This document shows positions 28,577 through 37,490 of a DNA stretch of 40,000 nucleotides, piece after piece (position 1 is the first letter of the stretch; every line of letters starts with the position of its first letter). The stretch comes from an uncultured Planctomycetaceae bacterium (lineage in GTDB: Bacteria > Planctomycetota > Planctomycetia > Pirellulales > UBA1268): the NCBI GenBank assembly GCA_903919035.1, contig CAIXGY010000271.1:1-40000 (forward strand), read 5' to 3'. A program made the translations under genes and the position numbers. The notes below the pieces were generated by a model. That model was not told the DNA's origin, ran no database searches, and saw nothing but the letters and a program-made list of their open reading frames with translations.

Positions 28577-30148
28577 ATGGCCCAAAGAGCCGTGTTGTAT
28601 GTGATCGTGCTCGCCTGCGCCGGCCACATCCAGGCCGCAGGCCCGGACGGAAAGGTGCCCCCGGCCGATTGGCTGCGGTCGCTCCCAGCCCCGCTCTTCC
28701 GGGAAGGACATGGGCTCCCCCCCCTCACTCGTTGGGGCTGGAGCCTCGATGCAGCGACCCGTGTCGATGTCGCGGAGCGCTGGGGCTATTGCCTCGAGTT
28801 GGTGGGGTCGGGGAACGATGGCTTCGTCGATCGCGTGCAGAAGAATCCCTCCGACCCGGAGGCGCGGCTCCTGGCGATGGCGATCAAGAATCCGCGACGC
28901 TTTCCGCTCCAGGTCATCACGTCGCGCAAACTCCCCGACTTCGCCCGTGTGCCTCCCGAGACCTGGACCCGCACGGCCGCAGGCGTCTTGGTCAACGGGC
29001 AGGCCAAGTCGCTCGATGGCATGGTCTGGACACCGGGCATGCAACCCGTGTTCAGTCCGCTCACGCCCGACTCCGTGTGGCAGGAGTCGGGGCGTCTGCA
29101 GGCCGAGCCGCTCCGCCAGTTGCACCGACTCTGCCCGATCGCCGTGATTCTCAACGGGGGCGAGTATGGCATGCCCGTGGCCGGCTGGGCGCGGAAGGCG
29201 TGGGAGCAGGATCCCGCGATCGTGAAGGCGAAGGGACAAGCGACCTGGGCGGATTACGGGTCGCAGCGCCTGGCCCGCAGCCAGCGGATCATCGCCGAGG
29301 CTATCAAGGAAGCCGTGCCCGACCGCGGACTCTACGTCTACTACCACTTTGGTGGCGTGCCCTACCGCAACAGCTATCCCGAATGGAATGAATGGCAGGC
29401 GTCGTTTCACGACGCGAAGGGCATCTGCGACCTCCCCAACTCGGTGGCCTACTACAAGGAATACAACACCGGTTGGACGTGGGAAGGCGAGCGTGGCGAC
29501 CTGCTCACCCAGATGCTCAATGCCCGCGGCGAGGAGATCGCGGCCGGCTACCCGCTGGCCTACAACTGGCTCTGCGGCGGCTACAAGGCGGCGGAACCGG
29601 GCCAGATCAGCGAGACGAAACTCTACGCCGGATTCCTCAAGATGCTCTACACGGCCGGCATGGTGGGGGGCAACGCGGGCTACTACGAATATCCCGTGAC
29701 GCATGGCGTGAGGGGCTTCGACGCGCCGTTTCCGCCGGACGACCCGCCGCCGTGGATCCAGCAGATGCTGGCGCTGTCCCGGGTGCACGCGCAGTTTTCG
29801 TTTCTGGAGCATTACCTTCGCGACGGAGATCTCCTGCCGGGCCCGAACAAGCATCGGTGGTCGAAGGATCAGCCCGCCTACGAGTTTCCGACCGGAGACG
29901 CCAACGCGCGGGTGGTGGCCCGACGCCTGCGGGACAAGCCGCAGTGGCTGATCACCGCCTGGGCCGCGGACGGCAACGAGCGGGAGGTGCAGGTCACTAT
30001 CCCGGACCTCGGCCGCGTCACGCTGCTGGCCCGCGGCTGCGCGACGGTGCACAAGGCGAAAGTCGTCGACGGCAAGCCGGTGACGGCTTATTTCGACTCA
30101 GGGGACGAATACTGGGATCGAGGTATCGACAATCCCCTGCGGCGGTGA
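28577..30148 (+). CDS. Secreted protein of unrecognised family; possible glycoside-hydrolase-like fold
   Basis: Signal-peptide-like MAQRAVLYVIVLACAGHIQAAG; Trp/Tyr-rich central domain (YVYYHFGGVPYRNSYPEWNEWQ, YKEYNTGWTWEGERGDLL); beta-rich C-terminus. Alternative GTG start at 28553. Confidence 0.7.
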   Translation: MAQRAVLYVIVLACAGHIQAAGPDGKVPPADWLRSLPAPLFREGHGLPPLTRWGWSLDAATRVDVAERWGYCLELVGSGNDGFVDRVQKNPSDPEARLLAMAIKNPRRFPLQVITSRKLPDFARVPPETWTRTAAGVLVNGQAKSLDGMVWTPGMQPVFSPLTPDSVWQESGRLQAEPLRQLHRLCPIAVILNGGEYGMPVAGWARKAWEQDPAIVKAKGQATWADYGSQRLARSQRIIAEAIKEAVPDRGLYVYYHFGGVPYRNSYPEWNEWQASFHDAKGICDLPNSVAYYKEYNTGWTWEGERGDLLTQMLNARGEEIAAGYPLAYNWLCGGYKAAEPGQISETKLYAGFLKMLYTAGMVGGNAGYYEYPVTHGVRGFDAPFPPDDPPPWIQQMLALSRVHAQFSFLEHYLRDGDLLPGPNKHRWSKDQPAYEFPTGDANARVVARRLRDKPQWLITAWAADGNEREVQVTIPDLGRVTLLARGCATVHKAKVVDGKPVTAYFDSGDEYWDRGIDNPLRR

Positions 30149-30225
30149 CCGGTGGCGTGGGATGCGTGACGTCGCCCCGGACCCGGTCGCGGCGCGCGGC
30201 TCTCGGGATGACACCACGCCTGTGA

Positions 30226-30231
30226 TAGCAT
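30226..30231 (+). promoter_or_regulatory. Candidate -10 element (TAGCAT) six bases upstream of ATG
   Basis: TAGCAT-ccaggc-ATG (30238). Same spacing as at 36435. Confidence 0.3.
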
Positions 30232-30237
30232 CCAGGC

Positions 30238-31536
30238 ATGCCCAGCCCGAAGCCCGAGCCCCTCTCACCGCCCCTTTCCATCTGGCTGGTCAACCCGTTC
30301 GACGACATCCCCGGCGAGGGCCTGCCGGCGATGCGCTACTGGTCGCTGGCCCGCGTGCTCGCCGCCCGCGGCCACGACGTGACCTGGTGGAGCGCCACCT
30401 GGAGCCACCGCCGCAAGGCCATCCGCTCGATGCCGCTCGGGCTGGCCGATGACGAGGGGTTCGCCCTGCGGCTCGTGGCCGTCAGGCCCTACGAGAAGAA
30501 CGTGTCGTTCGCCCGGATCGGCAGCCACCGCGACTTCGGTCGCACGTTCGAACGACTGGCCTGCGAGTCGGTGGCCGCCGGCCAACTCGGCCGCCCCGAC
30601 CTGATCGTGGCCAGCCTGCCGCCGCTGGAGGCCCCCGAGGCCGCCCTCCGCGTGGGCAAGCGGCTCGACGCGGCGGTCGTGGTCGACGTGCAGGACCTGT
30701 GGCCCGAGACGTTCGCCCGGCTCGTGCCCGGCCCGGCGTTCCTACGGGGCATCGTGGCCCCCTGGATCCTGCGGGGCATGCGCGACCGTCGTCGCGCGAT
30801 CCTCGCCGCCGCCGGCGCCGTCAGCGCGACCGCCGCATCCCATCTCGAGGCGATCGCCGCCGAGATCCCGGCAGCCACGCCGCGGCATGCGTGTCTGCTG
30901 GGTGCCTATCCGCAGGAGTTTCCCGACCAGTCGCGGATCGCGAACCACTCGGCCGCCGTCGGCGCCGACGAGGCGGGGCGGCCGCCGCTCGAATGCGTCT
31001 ACGCGGGATCGCTCGAGGCCGGCCAGGACCTCGACGCCCTGGTGGCCGCCGCTCGACAGCTCTCTGCCAACGGAGTGTCGGCCACGATCCACGTGGCGGG
31101 CACCGGCATGCTCGAGCCCATGGTCGAGCGCGCGGCCGCGACGCTCGGCGGCCCCTGTCGGATCGTGCACCACGGCCTGCTCGGCCGGCGCGACTACGTC
31201 CGTGTCCTCGCCGCCTGCGACGTGGGGCTCGTGTGCGTGAAGCCGGAGTCGCAGGTCGTCCTGCCCAACAAGGCCTGCGACTACGCGGCTGCTGGGCTGG
31301 CACTGATCAACTCGCTGCCGGGAGAACTGGCCCGGCTCATCGACCACTACGGTGCGGGCCTGAACTACACGGCCGGCGACGGAGCGTCGCTGGCTCGTGC
31401 CATCTCGGATCTCGCCGCCAACAGGGGCCGGCTCGCCGACATGCGGCGTGCCTCCCGGCGGCTGGCCGCCCTCGAATTCGACCGCGAACGACTCTACCCG
31501 CGGTTCGCCGACTGGCTGGAAACCATCCCCGCCTGA
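30238..31536 (+). CDS. Glycosyltransferase family 4 (WbuB-like)
   Basis: SIWLVNPFDDIPGEGLPAMRYWSLARVLAARGHDVTWWSATWSHRRK; VVVDVQDLWPETFARLVPG; ECVYAGSLEAGQDLDALVAAARQL; LPNKACDYAAAGLALINSLPGEL. Confidence 0.87.
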   Translation: MPSPKPEPLSPPLSIWLVNPFDDIPGEGLPAMRYWSLARVLAARGHDVTWWSATWSHRRKAIRSMPLGLADDEGFALRLVAVRPYEKNVSFARIGSHRDFGRTFERLACESVAAGQLGRPDLIVASLPPLEAPEAALRVGKRLDAAVVVDVQDLWPETFARLVPGPAFLRGIVAPWILRGMRDRRRAILAAAGAVSATAASHLEAIAAEIPAATPRHACLLGAYPQEFPDQSRIANHSAAVGADEAGRPPLECVYAGSLEAGQDLDALVAAARQLSANGVSATIHVAGTGMLEPMVERAAATLGGPCRIVHHGLLGRRDYVRVLAACDVGLVCVKPESQVVLPNKACDYAAAGLALINSLPGELARLIDHYGAGLNYTAGDGASLARAISDLAANRGRLADMRRASRRLAALEFDRERLYPRFADWLETIPA

Positions 31537-31630
31537 CCGGCCGCGGACGCTGTTTTCCCGGCTTTTTGTCGGCGGTTTCTGCTGTTGTGGCCCGCCGGCC
31601 CCGCGATCATCATTGCCGTCGCAGGACGCC

Positions 31631-33256
31631 ATGGCACATTTTCGACACCATCCCACGAAGCGGCCGATCTCGCGGCTGGCGGAGGTGCTCCGCCTGGAAC
31701 GCCGCGACATCCTCACGGTCTGCCTGTTCGCGATCGCGGTCGGGATCCTGTCGCTCGTGACGCCGGCGGCCATCGAAGCCCTGGTCAACACCGTGCAGTT
31801 CGGCGTGCAGCTCTGGCCGGTGCTCGTGCTGTCGGGCGTGATGCTCGGATTCCTGGCGCTCGCCGCGACGCTGCGGGCCATGCAGTTGCTCGTTGTCGAA
31901 TGCATCCAGCGGCGGCTCTTCGTCCGCACCGCCGACGCCTTCGCCGACCACTTCGCCAGGGCCGAGATCACCGCCTTCGACGGGACGAACCCCACCGACA
32001 TCGTCAACCGCTTCTTCGAGGTGGCCGGCGCGCAGAAATCGATCGCCACGCTGCTGGTGGACGGCGTCGGCATCGTGACGCTCACGCTCGTCGGCCTGGT
32101 CGTGCTCGCCTTCTACCATCCGTATCTGCTCACGTTCGCGGTCGTGATCGCGGCCCTCATGGTGTTCATGCTGTTCGTGCTCGGGATCGGCGGCGTGCGG
32201 ACGAGCATCGGCGAGAGTTACGCGAAGTTCGACGTGGCCGCCTGGCTGGAGGAACTCGCGAAGTGTCCCCACACGTTCCGCTTCGGTCGCGGCGGGATGC
32301 TCGCCCACGAGCGGGCCGACGCCCTTGCCGGCGCCTACGTGACCGCGCGGCGGGCGCACTATCGCGTGGTCTGGCGGCAGACGCTCTTCGCGCTCCTCCT
32401 GGAGGCGATCGGCATGACCGTTCTCCTCGGTCTGGGCGGCTGGCTCGTCATCAATCGCCAGCTCACCATCGGCCAGCTCGTCGCGGGCGAGCTCATCGTG
32501 GCCCTGATCCTCACGGCGTTGTCGAAGATCGGCAAGTATCTCGAGACCTTCTACGACCTGCAGGCGTCGCTCGACAAACTCGGCGTGCTCGACCAGTTGC
32601 CGTTGGAACGCGAGGGGGGCGAGACGCTGCCGGCGACCGACCGCCCCCTGGCCGTCGTCGCGGAAGTCACCGTCCGCGGTCGGCAGCGGCGGCTCGAGGT
32701 GCAGCCCGGTGAGCGGGTGGCCATCACGGGCCCGTCCGGCTGCGGCAAGACCTTCCTGCTCGAGACGCTGGGACTGCTCCGCGTGCCCGAGGAGGGGCTG
32801 CTCGAATTCGACGGCCTCGACGCCCGGTCACTGGATCGGTCGCGAACCCGCCTCGAACTGGCCTACGTGGGCCAGTCGGAGACGTTCGCCGACACCGTGG
32901 CGGAGAACATCCGTGTGGGCCGATCCGACCTCAGCGCCGCCGACGTCCGCCGGGCGCTCGACATGGTGGGACTCGCCGACGAGGTGGCCCGCCTGCCGCA
33001 GGGCGTGGGCACGCCGCTCGGCTCCGATGGCAAGCCGCTGTCGGCCAATGCCATCGCCCGCCTGTCGATCGCCCGGGCGCTGGCCGGCAAGCCGCGGCTG
33101 CTTCTCATCAACGGCCTCCTCGACACCCTCGACACCCGCGATTGCCCGCAACTCGTGGAGTCACTCTTCGACCGTGCCGCGCCGTGGAGTCTCGTGATCG
33201 TGACCGCCCGAGACGACATCCGCCGACAGTGCGACAAGACGGTGGACTGGACATGA
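31631..33256 (+). CDS. ABC-transporter-like protein (TM domain plus degenerate nucleotide-binding domain) in a type I-like export module
   Basis: N-terminal TM domain; Walker A GPSGCGKTFLLETLGLL; Q-loop-like YVGQSETFADTVAENI. Other motifs degenerate: LSANA for LSGGQ, LLLINGLLDTLD for LLLDEATSALD, VTARDD in the H-loop. Translation checked at nucleotide level around 33040-33140. Confidence 0.85.
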   Translation: MAHFRHHPTKRPISRLAEVLRLERRDILTVCLFAIAVGILSLVTPAAIEALVNTVQFGVQLWPVLVLSGVMLGFLALAATLRAMQLLVVECIQRRLFVRTADAFADHFARAEITAFDGTNPTDIVNRFFEVAGAQKSIATLLVDGVGIVTLTLVGLVVLAFYHPYLLTFAVVIAALMVFMLFVLGIGGVRTSIGESYAKFDVAAWLEELAKCPHTFRFGRGGMLAHERADALAGAYVTARRAHYRVVWRQTLFALLLEAIGMTVLLGLGGWLVINRQLTIGQLVAGELIVALILTALSKIGKYLETFYDLQASLDKLGVLDQLPLEREGGETLPATDRPLAVVAEVTVRGRQRRLEVQPGERVAITGPSGCGKTFLLETLGLLRVPEEGLLEFDGLDARSLDRSRTRLELAYVGQSETFADTVAENIRVGRSDLSAADVRRALDMVGLADEVARLPQGVGTPLGSDGKPLSANAIARLSIARALAGKPRLLLINGLLDTLDTRDCPQLVESLFDRAAPWSLVIVTARDDIRRQCDKTVDWT

Positions 33257-34647
33257 CCACTCAGCCGCATTCCCCGCCCGCCCCGAAGCCGGCGAAGTCG
33301 GCCCTCGCCGCAGCGGCGACTCCGCGCTCGATCCGCCGCCTGTCCCGCCTGTTTTTCCTGCTCTTCCTGGCCACCCCGTTTCTCCTGGCCTTCGTGCCCT
33401 GGCAGCAGACCGTGAACTGCCGGGGCATGGTCGTCGCATTCTCTCCAGTCGAGCGGATGCAGGTGCTCACGGCGCGGGTCTCGGGGCAGATCCGCACCTG
33501 GCACGTGGTCGAGGGAACCCGCGTGAAGATGAACGATCCGGTGGTCGATATCGAAGACAACGACCCTGACCTCGCGCAGAGGCTCGAAGCGCAGCGCGCC
33601 TTCCTCGAGGGCCGCCTCGCGGCGGCCCGCGACGAGGTCGCGGAACTGACCGCCGCCACGCAGGCCCAGGAGGGGGCTCGCGCCGCGGCCGTCAAAGCGG
33701 CGGAGGCGAACCGCGATGCGGCACGGAAGGCGATCGAAGTGGCCGAGCAGTCGGGCGCCAACGCCCGGTTTGCCCAGGAATTCGAGCGCAATCGCTTCGA
33801 GACGTTCGACGACTTGTTCACGAACCCGCAGTTCGGCGGGCTCGAGAGCCGCCTGTCTCGCGACGAGGCCCGGATGCGGTCCGACCGCGCCCAGACCGAC
33901 GTCGATCGCGCGGCAGCCGAAATCCAGCGGGCCCAGGCCGCCCTGCTCACCCAGGAGTCGCTCGTGCTCCAGGCCGACGCCGCGGGGCTCTCGGCGATCG
34001 CCGTGGCCCGCAGCAACCTGCGGAAGGCGGAGCAGAACCTGTTCTCGGTCGAGCGGGAGTTGCAGGAAATCGCCAACCGTATCGAGCGGTTCAAGGCTCG
34101 GATCGTCGTCGCGCCGTGCGACGGCACCGTCTTCCGCGTGTCGGCGAACGTCGGCCAGGGCGGCCAGTACGTGAAGGAAGGCGACGAGCTGTGCACCATC
34201 GTTCCAGACACCAACGACCGGGTCGTCGAACTCTATCTCGACGGGCTCGACGCGCCGCTGGTGCGGGCCTATCAGGACCGTACCGGGGCGATGCCGCACG
34301 TGCGGCTACAGTTCGAGGGCTGGCCGGCGGTGCAGTTCTCCGGCTGGCCGGAACTGGCGATCGGCACCTTCGGCGGTCGGGTGCGGCAGATCGACTCGGC
34401 GGCCATGCCCGACGGCAAGTTTCGCGTGCTCGTCGAGCCGGAGCAGCGGCTCCAGGGAGACGAGTGGCCCGCGGCGGAATTCCTCCGGCAAGGCAATCAG
34501 GCCGTGGGCTGGGTGTTTCTCAACCGCGTGCCGCTGGGCTACGAGATCTGGCGGCGGCTGAACGGCTTTCCACCCGTGCTGGCGCCGGCCGCGAAGGACA
34601 AGGGCGACGGCAAGGGCGGCAAGCCTCCCAAGGTCAAGGTGGGCTGA
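33253..34647 (+). CDS. HlyD-family periplasmic adaptor / membrane fusion protein
   Basis: Single N-terminal TM (LFFLLFLATPFLLAFVPW); biotinyl-lipoyl-like halves VLTARVSGQIRTWHVVEGTRVKMNDPVVDIEDND and RIVVAPCDGTVFRVSANVGQGGQYVKEGDELCTIV flanking a long coiled coil. ATG overlaps the upstream stop. Confidence 0.87.
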   Translation: MTTQPHSPPAPKPAKSALAAAATPRSIRRLSRLFFLLFLATPFLLAFVPWQQTVNCRGMVVAFSPVERMQVLTARVSGQIRTWHVVEGTRVKMNDPVVDIEDNDPDLAQRLEAQRAFLEGRLAAARDEVAELTAATQAQEGARAAAVKAAEANRDAARKAIEVAEQSGANARFAQEFERNRFETFDDLFTNPQFGGLESRLSRDEARMRSDRAQTDVDRAAAEIQRAQAALLTQESLVLQADAAGLSAIAVARSNLRKAEQNLFSVERELQEIANRIERFKARIVVAPCDGTVFRVSANVGQGGQYVKEGDELCTIVPDTNDRVVELYLDGLDAPLVRAYQDRTGAMPHVRLQFEGWPAVQFSGWPELAIGTFGGRVRQIDSAAMPDGKFRVLVEPEQRLQGDEWPAAEFLRQGNQAVGWVFLNRVPLGYEIWRRLNGFPPVLAPAAKDKGDGKGGKPPKVKVG

Positions 34648-36299
34648 CGCACCGGCTCGCGAGGCTGGCGGTCGCCGCCGTGGTCGTGGCGGCTACGATG
34701 CCCGCGTCGTCCCGCGGCCAGGATCTCGCGCCGCTGCCGTCGCCACTGCCGGCCGCATCGGCGCCGGTCGCTCTGCCGCAGGTCGCCCCGGTGCCGGAGG
34801 AGGTCGTGGCCCCGCCCCCCGGGCCGCCGTCCATCGACATCGTCGATCCCACGCCGCTCCCGGCGTCGGCGTCGTTGCAGATCCCGGGCCTGGCCCTCGA
34901 CGAGCGACCCGAGCCGCTCACCCTCGCGGAGGTGCTGCAGAGCGTGCTCACCCACTATCCGCTCCTCCAGGCCGTGGAGCGCGAGCGCGGCATCGCGGCG
35001 GGACGCTACACGACCGCGATGGGCGCCTTCGACACCAACGTCAACATGGCCGGCAACGCGTTGGCCCCCGGAACCTACGAGAACTACCGCTCGGACTTCG
35101 GCCTCTCCCAGCAGTTCATGACGGGCGGCATGACCGCCTTCGGCGGTTTCCGCACGGGCTTTGGTGATTTCCCCACCTACAACCTCGGGCAGAAGACGGC
35201 CGCGGCGGGCGAGTGGCGGGGCGGGCTCACCATTCCCCTCGCCAAGAACCGTGACATCGACCGCGCCCGTGCCACCCGCGCGCAGGCGGAACTCGACATC
35301 GCGCTGGCCGAGCCGGTGATCGAACGGAGTCGCCTCGACTACATGCGGGCCGCCGCGCGGTCGTATTGGGCCTGGCAGGGCAGCGGCGAACGCTACTCGG
35401 CGAGCGAGCGCATCCTCCAATATGCGATCGACCGAGACGAACAGCTCGAGTTGAAGGTCAGGGCCGGGGCCGTCGCCAACATCGAGCGGATCGACAACCA
35501 ACAAAACATCGCCCTCCGCAACGGGCTCGTGGTGCAGGCGGATCGGGGCGTGCAGCAGGCCGCGATCGACCTCTCCCTCTACCATCGAGACGCCGGCGGC
35601 CGGCCGCTCCTGGCCCGGCGGGTGCGGATGCGGCCCGTGCCCCTGCCGGTGCGGCCGTCCACCGACCTCTACCAGCAGGCCCTCTCGCGGGCGCTGGCCG
35701 CCCGTCCCGAATTTCAACGGCTTTCGATCCAGCGGGAGAAGCTGCTCGTGGAACGGAAGTTTGCCGCGAATCAGACGCTGCCCGCGATCGACGGCCAGAT
35801 CCTCGGCAACCAGGATGCCGGCTACGGCAAGAGCCCGCTCTCCGGCCCCGAGGGCCTCGACCGCCAGGTCCTGCAGGCTTCGCTCGTCTTCCAGATGCCG
35901 GCCCAGCGGCGCGATGCCCGCGGCAAACTCCAGACGCTCGAGTCGCAACTCATGCAGATCGACCGCCAGCTCACCTGGGCGCAGGATCAGATCCGGGCCG
36001 AGGTGCAGGATGCGTTTTCGCTCCTGGAGCGGGCCTTCGAGTTTCACCGGCAGGCCCGGCAGCGGCTCGATCTGGCACGGCTCGTGGCCGACGCCGAGCG
36101 GGAGCAGTTGCGGCTCGGCCGTAGCGACGTGCTCCGCGTGACTCTTCGGGAGCAGGCCAAGTTCGAGGCCGACGTCCTGGAAGTCACCGCTCGTCAGGAA
36201 TTCTGGCGGGCCGAGAGTGACCTGCGGGCGGCCGACACGTCGCTCGGTCCCGAGAGCCCGGGGCTCCTGCCGGCGGCCGTGCTTCCGGACCTGCGGTAG
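34644..36299 (+). CDS. TolC-like outer membrane efflux protein
   Basis: EPLTLAEVLQSVLTHYPLLQAVERERGIAAGRY; coiled-coil repeats (QLTWAQDQIRAEVQDAFSLLERAFEFHRQARQRLDLARLVADAEREQLRLGRSDVLRV). Start uncertain: CTG 34644 restores a signal peptide; ATG 34698 is the first downstream ATG. Confidence 0.82.
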   Translation: MTHRLARLAVAAVVVAATMPASSRGQDLAPLPSPLPAASAPVALPQVAPVPEEVVAPPPGPPSIDIVDPTPLPASASLQIPGLALDERPEPLTLAEVLQSVLTHYPLLQAVERERGIAAGRYTTAMGAFDTNVNMAGNALAPGTYENYRSDFGLSQQFMTGGMTAFGGFRTGFGDFPTYNLGQKTAAAGEWRGGLTIPLAKNRDIDRARATRAQAELDIALAEPVIERSRLDYMRAAARSYWAWQGSGERYSASERILQYAIDRDEQLELKVRAGAVANIERIDNQQNIALRNGLVVQADRGVQQAAIDLSLYHRDAGGRPLLARRVRMRPVPLPVRPSTDLYQQALSRALAARPEFQRLSIQREKLLVERKFAANQTLPAIDGQILGNQDAGYGKSPLSGPEGLDRQVLQASLVFQMPAQRRDARGKLQTLESQLMQIDRQLTWAQDQIRAEVQDAFSLLERAFEFHRQARQRLDLARLVADAEREQLRLGRSDVLRVTLREQAKFEADVLEVTARQEFWRAESDLRAADTSLGPESPGLLPAAVLPDLR

Positions 36300-36434
36300 C
36301 GGTCACCGCGTGATCTCCCGTGGCCTGCGGGGTTCTCCGGCTCATCCGGCCCACACGTGAGCCTCATGCCCCGACGCGCCCCACCGGCGTCGGGGATGCC
36401 CGTGCCCTCTCGCTGGACGTTCGCTGCGTTCTGC

Positions 36435-36440
36435 TACGCT
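36435..36440 (+). promoter_or_regulatory. Candidate -10 element (TACGCT) six bases upstream of ATG
   Basis: TACGCT-cccgcc-ATG (36447); TGGACG-like hexamer about 15 bp upstream. Confidence 0.3.
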
Positions 36441-36446
36441 CCCGCC

Positions 36447-37466
36447 ATGCCACCCGATGACCGCCCCGTCGTTCGTCTCGGCTTCGCCGGGTTTTGGGGC
36501 GGATTCGATCCGCACGACAACTTCTTCACGCGACTGCTGGCCCGGCGCTGGCGGGTGGAGATCCATGACCGGCCGGAGTTTCTGATTCACTCGTGCATGG
36601 GCCGTCGGAAGCACGATCACCGCACGCACGACTGTGTGCGGATCTTCTACACCGGCGAGAACGTGCCCCCCGACTGGCACTCGACCGACTGGGCCTTCAC
36701 CTTCGAACACACGAGCCATCCGCGGCACTTCCGCCTCCCGCACTGGCCGCTCTACGTCGATCCGGCCCGGCTCGTGAAGCCCGCCGGCCACGATCCCGAC
36801 GCGGCGCTCGCGCGGAAGACGAAATTCTGTGCCTTCCTCGCCTCGAACCCGCTGTGCCGCGAGCGCAACGAGTTCTTCCGCCGTCTCTCCCGTTACAAGC
36901 CGGTCGACTCCGGCGGCAAGGTGCTCAACACGCTCGGCTATCGGGTTCGCGACAAGCATGCCTTCCTGGCCGACTACAAGTTCGCGATCGCCTTCGAGAA
37001 CGAGTCGCACCCCGGCTACACGACCGAGAAGGTGGCCGACCCGATGATCGCCGATGCGATCCCGCTCTACTGGGGCGATCCGCTCGTGGGGCTCGACTTC
37101 GACACGCGGAGCTTCCTCTCGGCCCACGATTCGGGCTCGCTCGACGATCTCGTCGAGCGGGTGATCGCGGTGGATCGTGATCCGACGCTCCATCGGCAGC
37201 TGCTGGCTCGGCCGTGGTTCCCTGGCAATCGCCCGCCGCGGTGTGCCGACGCCGAGGCCATCCTCGGCCAGTTCACCCGCATCTTCACCACGCCGATCGA
37301 TCGCGTGTCACGCCGCCGCAGCCTCGCCCGGACGTGCGGCCTCGACCGGCTGCCGGCCGCCGCCGCGGCGGCCGGTCGGCGGATCCGGCGGAAGTGGCGC
37401 AAGCTCGTCAACGACGCCGGACCGCTGTTCGACGCCGACGGTCCGGGCCACCACGCCGCGCCGTGA
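36447..37466 (+). CDS. Glycosyltransferase family 10 (fucosyltransferase-like)
   Basis: GT10 signature-like YKFAIAFENESHPGYTTEKVADPMIADAIPLYWGDP; IFYTGENVPPDW upstream. Internal start ATG 36447 in ORF 36357..37466. Confidence 0.87.
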   Translation: MPPDDRPVVRLGFAGFWGGFDPHDNFFTRLLARRWRVEIHDRPEFLIHSCMGRRKHDHRTHDCVRIFYTGENVPPDWHSTDWAFTFEHTSHPRHFRLPHWPLYVDPARLVKPAGHDPDAALARKTKFCAFLASNPLCRERNEFFRRLSRYKPVDSGGKVLNTLGYRVRDKHAFLADYKFAIAFENESHPGYTTEKVADPMIADAIPLYWGDPLVGLDFDTRSFLSAHDSGSLDDLVERVIAVDRDPTLHRQLLARPWFPGNRPPRCADAEAILGQFTRIFTTPIDRVSRRRSLARTCGLDRLPAAAAAAGRRIRRKWRKLVNDAGPLFDADGPGHHAAP

Positions 37467-37490
37467 TCGACGACTGCCAGATGACGGCGT

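Noticed and set aside
28517-30052. 511-aa minus-strand ORF
   Set aside because: Antisense of the secreted protein gene, which has a signal peptide and better composition.
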